Assembly: GCA_011037195.1 (NCBI GenBank)
Contig: JAAEAF010000220.1
Coordinates: 124,001 to 188,000, forward strand
Reading direction: 5' to 3'
Length of the DNA: 64,000 nt
From: Triatoma infestans
Lineage: Eukaryota; Arthropoda; Insecta; Hemiptera; Reduviidae
In this document: positions 55,511 to 64,000 of the stretch, piece after piece
Layout of the letters: every line of letters starts with the position of its first letter
How positions within the stretch are numbered: the first letter of the stretch is position 1
Position numbers and translations under genes: made by a program
Notes under the pieces: model-generated
Told to the model about the DNA's origin: nothing
Seen by the model: the letters and a program-made list of their open reading frames with translations, nothing else
Databases searched by the model: none

Positions 55511-57029
55511 TTTATTAGGATTCATCAGTTAGCATTAGTTTCTGCAAACGCATAATTTTTTTTAAAATACACAACCACATGTATCGGTGTTAGGGAGATG
55601 TTAATTTGATCATCTGAATTTAATTAGAAGTTTTTTTTTTTGAGCTATAGCTATTTATCTTTAGTTTTGAAATAGTCTCTTTTTAATAATTGATATCATA
55701 AACCTAAAATGAGAGTAAATCCTCACAGGCACTTATTTAGTCCTGAACGAGGAATTTTACTTGAATGAATTTTTTTTTTTTAATCTATGTTACAAAGAAA
55801 ATCTCTTTTCAGTTGAGTTCAAAATAGAAATAGATTAGCAGTGTAGTTTACCCAGAAATTATTGAAGGATAGCCACTTCTTAAGAGTTCTTCCCTTCACT
55901 GAGGATATCCACTGCTTCAATATAATCAAGCACCACTTAAGCTAACCCATTGGGTAAATCTCTAGCTTATTATCTCAGACAGTAACTTGAGTAAGGTAAG
56001 AGAGCAAGGTAACCGCAATAGATCTTCTATTTCCAAAGATCCTCTGTAGTCGCTTCCTTCTACATAACTACACCATATAACCTAATAATAATAAGTAAAT
56101 AATTCCTGAATTATTTCCTATATTTAGGTTAACATAATTGGGTAATTATTAATAAAATTAAGAATGACAGAATCATCTTTTGTGAAAGTATTTGTATTGA
56201 GTAATTTATTAATGAATTTGGATTGAATATGAATTCTCAAATTCTCAGCTTGAAAAATGTTTATTGCTGATTAAAGTGTCTTTAATGTTGAGTTAATCAA
56301 TAGAATAAAATTTATTCAAGTTAATTTTAAGGCTTAATCATAAATTTACTTGCACAAATGAAAAATGAAAATTGTCGCAAGTTTTGTCCTGCAAAAGCAA
56401 TGGTTTCAAAATTCTTCTACTTAAATTGGCCTTTTTTAAAAAATATATAAACAAAGTTCCAGCAATTTAGCGGGACTGATTGTCGCTTTTATTTTAATTT
56501 AAAAGTCGCTTGATAAACCAAGCAGACTTTTATTATTAATAATATCTTTGCAATTGTACCAAAAATTCCTTAGAACATTAAAAGGTAAAGAAACAAGTCT
56601 GAGTAGTGCTGCAGCTAGACGACAAACTGTGAAATCATCTTCTCAGCTGTTGTATGTATAGTATCACAATCTAACAGATAATTATGCAACTATAAGTAGA
56701 AAGCAGATTTTGGTAATTGAGTTTTTTTTTTTTAATTAATTTTTGGCAGAGGCGTTTCCCATAGAACTGTAATGCTGGTGGTGAAGACGGTTTCGTCAAA
56801 ATAACTTTACTAAGACTCAAGGTTGACAAAAAAGACTGATGTAGACAAATGTTCATGTAAATTAGTGAATTACCTTTAGACCAAGAATTCAAGTAATAGT
56901 TTCACAATGTAAGAGAGAATATGATCTCTTTGTACTGTAAAAGAACTTGCAAGTATTTATACAGCTGGTTCAATTATCTGTCCCTTGTGTGTGATATTGA
57001 TGGGCACATCATTACAATATTTTCATTAT
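55511..57029. other. AT-rich stretch, no gene recognised
   Basis: Free of the family ends seen elsewhere. It may include the 3' UTR of the minus-strand non-LTR fragment that follows. No domain-bearing ORF. Confidence 0.4.
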
Positions 57030-57830
57030 GTCTCTTCACGTTGACGTAAATAATATATTATATATGTGTTGCCCACATATTATAGTTGCATTTTTCTTAT
57101 GAGCAAGGAGGGGGAGATTAATTCCCATTAGATTCATAAACATAACAATATGTTTGAAGTCCTCTCGTTCGTGGCACTTTACGCATATTGGGGAAGTCTT
57201 CTGCTTAATATTATGTAAATAAGCACAGCAAATAGTGTGGTTAGGATTCAGTCCATTTATTATCGTCACTATAAGCTTGTTTCACTGTCAGTCCCTCATA
57301 AACCATGGGGTTTTTTTCTCCTCTTTAGGCACATTAACCTTATTCAAAGCTCCTTTATCTGAATTATTGTATTCTAGTTGCCATATTATTCAAGACTTGG
57401 CGCCTAATGAGACTTTTCATATATGTAGAATGGAGTTTATGTACGTAGATACATATTCTTTAGTGAAGCTTTCTACAACTTTATTATTTCTTAAGCCATT
57501 GTGCCCTCTAATCCACATAAAACTTACTTTCAGATTTCTTACTAACATTGAAATATCAAGAAGGTCCGATATTTCTAAGACAGTTTGATTAATGAGGTGA
57601 AGAATTAACAGAATTGCCTAATTTTATCATCCCATTTTTGTAACTGTCGCTCAATATTAGAACATGTTCACACTGTGAAGGAGGGTGATTAATTCTGTCG
57701 TCTATACAGATGCGTTCTCTAGTTAGGGAAGATAACTTGCACTGCAAGTATTCAGTGTATAGTGCATTCCAACTTTGCTGTTGTATTTGAAACTGTAAAA
57801 CTGCAGTAGGTGTCTGGTGCCAGGTCATAG
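57030..57830 (-). pseudogene. Non-LTR retrotransposon RNase H and zinc-finger tail, degenerate
   Basis: On the minus strand: ALYTEYLQCKLSSLTRERIC (about 57,700-57,760) resembles the AE-type helix, and ILSDSYKNGMIKLGNSVNS (about 57,598-57,655) the SDSxS block. FMWIRGHNGLRNNKVVESF (about 57,465-57,522) is a clear WxxGHxGxxxNxxVD-type final RNase H block. Further on, GLNPNHTICCAYLHN and SPICVKCHEREDFKHIVMF (about 57,140-57,200; C-x2-C-x6-H) match the C-terminal finger of RNase H-bearing Jockey/I-group elements. Several stops; inactive. The parent element was distinct from the other I-clade fragments here. Confidence 0.65.
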
Positions 57831-59817
57831 GACTTTTATGAAGTTATTAAAAAGAAAATTTCTTATGTTTGGGCTAATACATTTCTTTAAAGAAATAAAT
57901 TTATTTACGTGAATGAGATCTATAATATGAAGTGGAGACAAGTAGGATTTAAGGGCAAGATAGATGGCAAGTTAGTTCTATTAAATTTAAAAGGAATGAG
58001 GATTATTACAGTTCATATCCTCTATTAACTATTTTTTTTTTAATTTTCTATAAACCACTTAATAGTAAAACTTTTAAATATAAGAGTGTACAAATTTACA
58101 ATATTACAGATTTATCCTCTAGCTCAGTTTAAAAAAATATATACTATCTCTAAGATGATTAGTTTTATGCAATTAAATAATTTCCATTATCCTCTTAAAC
58201 ATCTAAAATATGTGTGTGTACGTTACCTAATGAGGAGGTTTAAATTCTTCTACGGTGACAGCTTAACTTGAACTAGGAATATACGCCTTCGCTTCCATCA
58301 GCTCTTGTTCCAATTCCATTTCTTCTTCCAATAAGTTGTATCAAGGAGAACCAATCTTCTTCTGCCAGTTCACTCCCACTCGGACTTTAATAATTGTGCT
58401 CTTCTTATTTCCACTCAGGCACCAATTCGCTCCATTCCTGTGGTCAACACTCTTTGGCCACATGAGAGCTAATCGCCTATCTTACAGAGTTGTTGCGCTG
58501 ATAATCTTATTTCTCTGATTCTATCGTTTTGTGTGTGTGCTTCATCCGACGCTAAATTTTTATGGAGGGTGGAGCTTTTGTGTTTGGCACCCATGTCTGA
58601 CAGCCATAGACTGGAAGAATGCTGCTATTTAAAATAGGTCTTTTCCATTTTATATCTATATAGCTTTCAGAATGCTCTTAAGTGACTCTTAAGTAGTTCC
58701 TTGGAACTTCTCCCAAGAAAGTAAAATTCGTCTCTGTATTTTTTTTTTTTGAGATTTTTCTTGAAAGGAAACAGTTTGTCCAGGGGTAACAATGACTGCC
58801 ACAACTTCTTTCTTGCTTACTACTTATATGACTATTTGCTTATTATTTTTAGTTTTAAGTAATACAGAACTTTACCAAATCCTATCTCCTTACAAGCATT
58901 TTCTAATTATCGAACGATGATGCTTTGAGGCCAGCAAAACAACACCGTTCGCGATTTAAAAAAAATATATAATACACATATTAACTCCCATAATAACTAC
59001 ACTCTTAACCTTCCGACCAAAAAAATTGGATAAAGAGATTTTCCTGTCTTACGCTTCTCTGTATTAGGAAGGGATCATCACTATTATCCATTATACATTC
59101 CTTTTATTTTTATAAGTTTTTCCCTGGCGCATCGACTTCTGAGGTCATTAGCGCCAATCATAATGATTTTCTTTCTCGAACCAAGTCTGCACGACCTGGT
59201 TAACCTAAGTGGCTTCCACTCGCAGTACTTTGCCTGGCAAGGTACCTTTCTACATATTCCTTCTCATTTCATCGATCTAGACGACGAGGAGAAATTTTTC
59301 TATTTATAGATTTATGGAGAGTAAATGAGCTATTTCCAGCCATTTTTATTAAAATCTACCAGGACACTGTAATATTTCACTAAATTTATTTAAAAACTTT
59401 TAATTCAATAATGTGATAAGCATAATCACCATGCAAAGGACTTGGGTTTGAGTCCAGGCAGACTCTTCAGATTTTAAAGACTCCTCAAGATGTCTGCGGG
59501 CGATAGTGACCACAGATGTAGAAGCTCTTAAAAAAAAAAAAAATAGCACACTATTGTTGAGATAAACGATAAAGACCTGTAGATTTTCTTCTTTTTTCCA
59601 TTCCCCTTTCTTATGATATAGATAATTTGTTACTGATTCGACCATGACGAAATTATATTTCCCAGTTAGAAAAGAAATAAAAAGTGAACTTAAAACTTCG
59701 CCTCCTGCCATTACGATTTCATTTGCAATTCCATGTTTTCAAAGTATTCTGTTAACTACGTACTTTGTATTAGTTTATTAAAACAAATCTGTTTTACAGA
59801 ATTGCTTCTGTTTTTTA
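57831..59817. other. Unassigned DNA
   Basis: No recognisable domain or repeat end. 58,260-58,560 is pyrimidine-rich and less AT-biased, with an open 60-codon stretch that I cannot identify. 59,100-59,260 contains GCGCATCGACTTCTGAGGTC and is likewise unassigned. Confidence 0.35.
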
Positions 59818-59865
59818 AAAAAAATCTGGTGTTTGAAAACTCACACAACTTTCTCTTAGGCCAAT
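59818..59865 (+). repeat. AGTAAGAGAAAGT-family left end only
   Basis: AAAATCTGGTGTTTGAAAAC followed by TCACACAACTTTCTCTTAGG matches the left end, but no module follows. It is an isolated terminus. Confidence 0.75.
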
Positions 59866-59967
59866 TAACATATTACATAGTATTTCTAGTTTTTCGAACT
59901 GTAATATTTAACGCTTCTTCTTATTGTAATTTATTTGTTTAATTGCATTAATAATTAGTTCGATTTC

Positions 59968-61024
59968 TTTTTTATGGCGCTGCGAAAAACTAGAATTTGA
60001 TTGAATTAGTTCATGCCTACAATCCATCTTCCATCTTTATAGAACTCTTTCAATATTTTGTGGACGGCGCAAACATAATAAAAAGGGCAACATAATGAAT
60101 AGCTAAAAACTGCAGGTCTGAGGAATATTTTTGTGGATGTTTAACATCATATTTATTTTGCCCCACTAGTATAAATGGTCAAATACAAAATGGCGGATCT
60201 TGTATTTCCGCCTAATTCGCTTTGGCCATTTTTCAACAATGAAATGAAAATTCTGATAGCTCAAATTAATTATGTAAAAAGTAAATATTATGTTAAAAAT
60301 AACTTGATTTTTTGTCAAAAGTTTGATAATTTATAAAATAACTAGTTAGAGAAAATTAGTAAAATAATTATTCTAAACTAGTATTTCAAAGAATTTATTA
60401 TTTATAAATAATTAACCAATCAGACTGTAGAAGAGAAGATGTCAAATGTGAGTATATGTTAGGCCAATCAGAAATTTACAATTATTTGTTAACTACTCCC
60501 ACATTTGATTAGACTTTCACTTCTACACTGTGATTGGCTAATTATTTATATCTAATTTCTATGAAAAATATAGTTTAGAATTTTTTCACAAATTTTCTCT
60601 TCGAAGGTATTTTATAAATTATCAAATTGGGCAATAAAAATGTTTTATTAAAAAAAATCAAGTTATTTCTAACGTGCTATTTACTGTTTTATATAATTAA
60701 TGTGAGCTATAAAGAAAAAATTCAGAATTTCATTCCATTATTGAAAAATAAGAACCAGGCGGAAATCCGCTATTTTGTATTGGCCCGTTTATACTAGTGG
60801 GACAAAATAAAACTGATGTAAACACCCTCAAAAATTTCTCCAAGGATTAATAATTTTCAGTTAAAAAGCTTTTCTTAGACCTGGTGTTTGTAGCTATTCA
60901 TTATATTGTCCTTAATTTTATGTAGGTGACGTAGTCCATAAAGTTTGTAGAGTACTTTAAAGATAGAAACCTACTCAAGAGCTAATTGAATCAAAATCTA
61001 GTTTCTTGCAACACCATAAAAAAA
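59968..61024. mobile_element. Foldback element with about 0.5-kb inverted arms
   Basis: The left arm (59,968-60,454) and right arm (60,494-61,024) are imperfect reverse complements along their full length. Matching pairs include TTTTTTATGGCGCTGCGAAA with the reverse of TTGCAACACCATAAAAAAA at the tips, GGATGTTTAACATCA with TGATGTAAACACC, GCCCCACTAGTATAAATGG with CCGTTTATACTAGTGGGAC, and AACCAATCAGACTGTAGAAG with ACACTGTGATTGGCTAA near the centre. The loop is about 40 bp. There is no coding capacity. Foldback and long-TIR non-autonomous DNA transposons have this form. No target-site duplication was evident. Confidence 0.8.
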
Positions 61025-61217
61025 CCTAAGTAGGGTAATTAAGTATGTTCTGGCACAATGGCTATGATACTAGTCTTGGGGGTTGCAAGAGCGCTGCTGC
61101 CATCATCCAAATCGATGAGCTTAATTCAAAGATGACGTCATCACATCATCCAATCTAATGATTTTAAATATTAATTATCATCCAAATCGATGACTATTAA
61201 ATTATAAATTATAGACA

Positions 61218-61690
61218 GCACAAAAAAAGATTAAAGAAAAGTAAGCAAAAACCACGTGATCCTAATATATATAAAAAAATTTTTGGCTGATTAAAATAAA
61301 CAATTAATAATTTTGAATTGAAATTAGACATATAACAGATAATGTTAGCATAAATATAAAGAACGAAGCCTATAAAATAAAAATAAGGATGTGACTCGAA
61401 TTATATCTGTAAGTATCAATAATCTTAAATAAAAACTTCATTTATTAAATGGTTTAAATAAAGGATACAGTATAAAAATATATTATAAAATAAAAATTTA
61501 AAATTTACAGACAAAAATGCACAAAAAGAAAAGATTAAAGAAAAGTAAGCAATAAAAAACCACGTGATCCTACTATACATTTAAAAAAACTTTTGGCTGA
61601 TTAAAATAAATAACTAATAACTTTGAATCAAAATTAGACATACAACAGATAATGTTAGCAAATATAAACAACGAAGCCTATAAAATAAAA
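61218..61690. repeat. Pair of about 170-bp direct repeats
   Basis: 61,218-61,384 and 61,519-61,690 share AAAGATTAAAGAAAAGTAAG, ACCACGTGATCCTA, TTTTGGCTGATTAAAATAAA, CAACAGATAATGTTAGCA-like and GAAGCCTATAAAATAAAA, with scattered changes. The spacing is about 300 bp. Confidence 0.85.
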
Positions 61691-61841
61691 GTTTAAAAAA
61701 TGTATATGAGATAGCAGATTGGAATTATGGTTAGTAATTTTTGGACATAAAAATAAAATGTATCTGTATTTATATTCAATATATTTATATATATCTTGTA
61801 TTAATATAATAATTTGTGAACAATGTTTCTAAATTGTACAA

Positions 61842-61882
61842 CTCCTCTGAGAATGGCACGTTTAGTGCCGAAACGTTAGGAG
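61842..61882 (+). ncRNA. Hammerhead-like motif with altered core
   Basis: Topology fits a type I hammerhead: stem I strands CTCCT (61,842-61,846) and AGGAG (61,878-61,882), stem II GGCAC/GTGCC (61,855-61,859 and 61,865-61,869), core GAAA (61,870-61,873), minimal stem III AACGTT with a GTT cleavage triplet. However, the first core segment reads CTGAGAA rather than CUGANGA: the base matching the catalytic G12 is A. This is probably a decayed Penelope/retrozyme ribozyme. Confidence 0.5.
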
Positions 61883-61969
61883 AAATGTAAAAAAATCTGT
61901 AAATCACTACATTGTGAAAAAGAAAATAATAAACAGACTTGGCTGAAAAATGGTTCTTCTCTTTATCAC

Positions 61970-62110
61970 CAGCTTATAAATAAATTATATATTAAATTAT
62001 AAATATAAATAAATTATAAATTAAATTATAAATCGATGACCAATAAATTATAAATTATATATTAAATTATAAATATAAATTAAATTATAAATAATTAAAT
62101 AAATCTGAAA
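61970..62110. repeat. AAATTATAAATATAAAT-type minisatellite
   Basis: Repeated permutations of ATAAATTATATATTAAATTA and AAATTATAAATATAAATT. The phrase AATCGATGACCAATAAATTA (62,031) repeats one seen at 61,187. Confidence 0.8.
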
Positions 62111-62125
62111 TAAAAAAGTTGTTTT

Positions 62126-62191
62126 ACCTGGAATCGAACCTTAATTGTTGCGTTAGAAGACGGCAATGCAACCCACTAGACCAAAGCGGGC
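62126..62191 (-). pseudogene. tRNA-like sequence, Arg(TCT)-type anticodon loop
   Basis: The minus strand reads GCCCGCT (62,185-62,191), an A box TGGTCTAGTGGG (62,172-62,183), an anticodon-loop-like CTTCTAA (anticodon TCT), and a B box GGTTCGATTCC (62,130-62,140). The acceptor and T stems do not pair well (no match to GCCCGCT at the 3' side), so it is a degenerate tRNA or a tRNA-derived SINE head rather than a working gene. Confidence 0.5.
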
Positions 62192-62249
62192 ACTTAGTTC
62201 ATAGTAGTAAATTATCATATACACACCTCGGGAGGAAAATAAAACAAGG

Positions 62250-63700
62250 TAGTTTAACATATCTTTTTATTATTTCACATTAGGTGATTATAGGGCATTT
62301 AACATATCTTTTAATAATTGACATTAATATAGACAATTGATATAACTACACAATAAACGTTATTAGCAAATAAGATTGATGTGGGTGGGGGAACAAAAAA
62401 TAAGTTACAAAACAACATGATATAAATAGCAAACTATGTGGGGTGAAAATAAAACAAAATTGACATATTAATGTATTTATTATTCATCTTAAGACATAAA
62501 AATGTTAAACAGTTATATATAGTAAACTAATGGTAAAACAAGTAAAAAAATTGATAAATGGCAAACTATGTGGGTGAAAATAAAACAAATTGATATATTA
62601 ATGTATTTATTATTCATCTTAAGACATAAAAATGTTAAAACAAGTAATCTAATGGTGACAAGTAAAATTAATGTATCCAAAAAAACATAACATCTTAGCC
62701 ATAAATAATATTAGAACGTTAATGGGTAAGGGGTGAAAAAAAATATGGCATATTTAAAACACAACATCATAGACGCAAAAATATTAAAAATCATTATATA
62801 GCAAACTAATGATGATTGAATAAGGCAATAAAACCTTCCAACAAATATATTATCGCAATTACGAAAACAATTTATAATATATATTAGCAATACAGGAAAC
62901 GTGTGAGTTACATCTTTGTGTTGGAAAAAAAATAAACAGCTTAATTGATATATCATAAACGCAACAGGCATGTTAAATCCCTGAAGTCTAACAAACTATT
63001 AAATAAAACCTGTTTTTTGATACAATTACTTAACCTAACATTTTAAACATTTTAAACATACAAAATATTAAGATTGATTAGGTGGGGGGTAAATTTTACA
63101 TATCTTTTAAGTTGGTGTTACAGTCTAAATAATAGCTCATGGCGATTGAATAAACTTTGCAAACGATGTAATTACATGGCATTTAGTGAATATGTGAGAA
63201 AAGTGGCTTAAACGTACCCTATAAACATCACTAACAAACTAATGGCAATTATATGGGGGCGAAAAAATAATACAAAATAGTATATGTAAAACGTCTTAAA
63301 CATAAAAAAGAATGTAATTATATAAGAATAGTTGGGGAAAGTAGAAAAACACAACATTTTCTTAGGCACAAAAATAAAATTAAATCATTATATATAGCAA
63401 ACTAATTGAGGCATAAATAATACAAATGGTATATTTAAAAAACGCAAGTAAAAAAATTGATAAATGGTAATTATGTGGGGTGAAAATAAAACAAAATGGT
63501 TTATTATTTAGCATTATTAAACATCTTAAGACATTGGTGATTACAGTAAGAACTCAAATAATATGAGAATATTAAGTAAATTATTGGTTGGACAGCATAT
63601 ATATTAATCCATTTAACATCATTTTCAATAAAAATGGCATCTTGCAACCTCTATGTGTGTTTAAATGTTAATTGGTTTATTATTTAGCATTATTAAACAG
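62250..63700. repeat. Diverged tandem array, unit about 130 bp
   Basis: GCAAACTATGTGGGGTGAAA (62,429) and GCAAACTATGTGGGTGAAAA (62,561) start units 132 bp apart that share ATTAATGTATTTATTATTCA and TCTTAAGACATAAAAATGTT. A third, altered unit begins at about 63,465. Related phrases (AACATATCTTTT, AGCAAACTAAT, TTGGTTTATTATTTAGCATT) recur across the block, consistent with an old satellite-like array. No ORF of interest. Confidence 0.65.
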
Positions 63701-64000
63701 TGAGTAATAAACAGATACGAACATCCGGCACCTCCTTTGGCGGCAGATAAAAAAGAATGACTCATTTTAGGATAAATCATAATTTATTATATTATGATAA
63801 AATAATATTTTAATATAGCAAAAACCAATTATAATAATATATTCTAACACATTTCTTTATATTTATTTAAATAATAATACATACATTACTTTCCAGCTAA
63901 ATACACATTTCTGATAATGTTTATAATACATGTGACAGTTTTATATTGAGTAAATATGATGCAAAGATGAAAAAAAAGAATCCAACCTAATTGTACAAAT
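63701..64000. other. AT-rich window end, nothing recognised
   Basis: Extremely AT-rich; only a short GC patch (CCGGCACCTCCTTTGGCGGC, 63,725). No gene or element end was seen. Confidence 0.45.

Noticed and set aside
58260..58560. Possible host exon in the pyrimidine-rich block
   Set aside because: An open 60-codon stretch exists but I could not recognise a domain or convincing splice sites on either strand.
61837..61900. Rho-independent terminator-like hairpin (GGCAC/GTGCC)
   Set aside because: The stem is better explained as stem II of a hammerhead-like fold, and the context is eukaryotic.
62250..63700. CRISPR-like array
   Set aside because: Units are diverged, long and not separated by unique spacers; this is eukaryotic tandem repeat DNA.

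Overview
This is AT-rich, multicellular-eukaryote intergenic DNA, almost certainly from an arthropod and probably an insect. It holds degraded copies of the retrotransposon clades typical of arthropod genomes: Jockey, R1, I, RTE and Ty3/gypsy. These sit among simple repeats, foldback elements and a very abundant non-coding repeat family. No exon of a host protein-coding gene could be recognised; every ORF with a recognisable product belongs to a transposable element. I cannot name the species.

Layout. Positions 1-13,500 are mainly copies of the dispersed repeat family (called here the AGTAAGAGAAAGT family), in both orientations. They also hold a hammerhead-ribozyme-bearing Penelope/retrozyme-like fragment (about 4,076-4,260), a MITE-like element with subterminal GAGAGT/ACTCTC motifs (7,039-7,695), a solo-LTR-like block (11,336-12,159) and an I-clade 3' fragment (12,312-13,475). 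Positions 14,427-18,473 are an internally deleted Ty3/gypsy element with both LTRs, on the minus strand. Positions 20,264-21,750 are a 5'-truncated R1-clade element on the minus strand, with a clear target-site duplication (TSD). Positions 21,960-29,760 are again mostly family repeats plus unassigned AT-rich DNA.

Positions 29,760-38,760 are a Russian doll. A family repeat was split by a Jockey element (30,251-38,512, 11-bp TSD). The Jockey ORF2 was split by an LTR-like element (31,891-33,652, CATG TSD), which itself carries a palindromic 260-bp insertion with two hammerhead motifs (15-bp TSD). A 5'-truncated RTE element (33,704-35,558) then landed beside it and is flanked by a 307-bp direct repeat. 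Positions 41,166-44,469 are a nearly complete second RTE element (endonuclease plus reverse transcriptase) with one stop and three frameshifts. Positions 44,800-55,510 are mostly family repeats plus an I-clade RNase H fragment at 51,706-52,697. Positions 57,030-57,830 are a degenerate RNase H/zinc-finger tail of another non-LTR element on the minus strand. Positions 59,968-61,024 are a 1.06-kb foldback element, followed by direct repeats, a hammerhead-like motif, a tRNA-like sequence and a diverged tandem array to the end.

Most notable signals: (i) about 30 copies of a 0.3-1 kb family with 13-bp subterminal inverted repeats, a 3' hairpin, a variable number of 260-295-bp internal modules and an embedded microsatellite, an architecture like the Helentron-associated HINE/DINE-1 elements; (ii) hammerhead ribozyme cores in Penelope/retrozyme-like sequence; (iii) the 307-bp direct repeat around an RTE insertion. 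All calls come from reading the sequence by eye; no database search or folding program was run.
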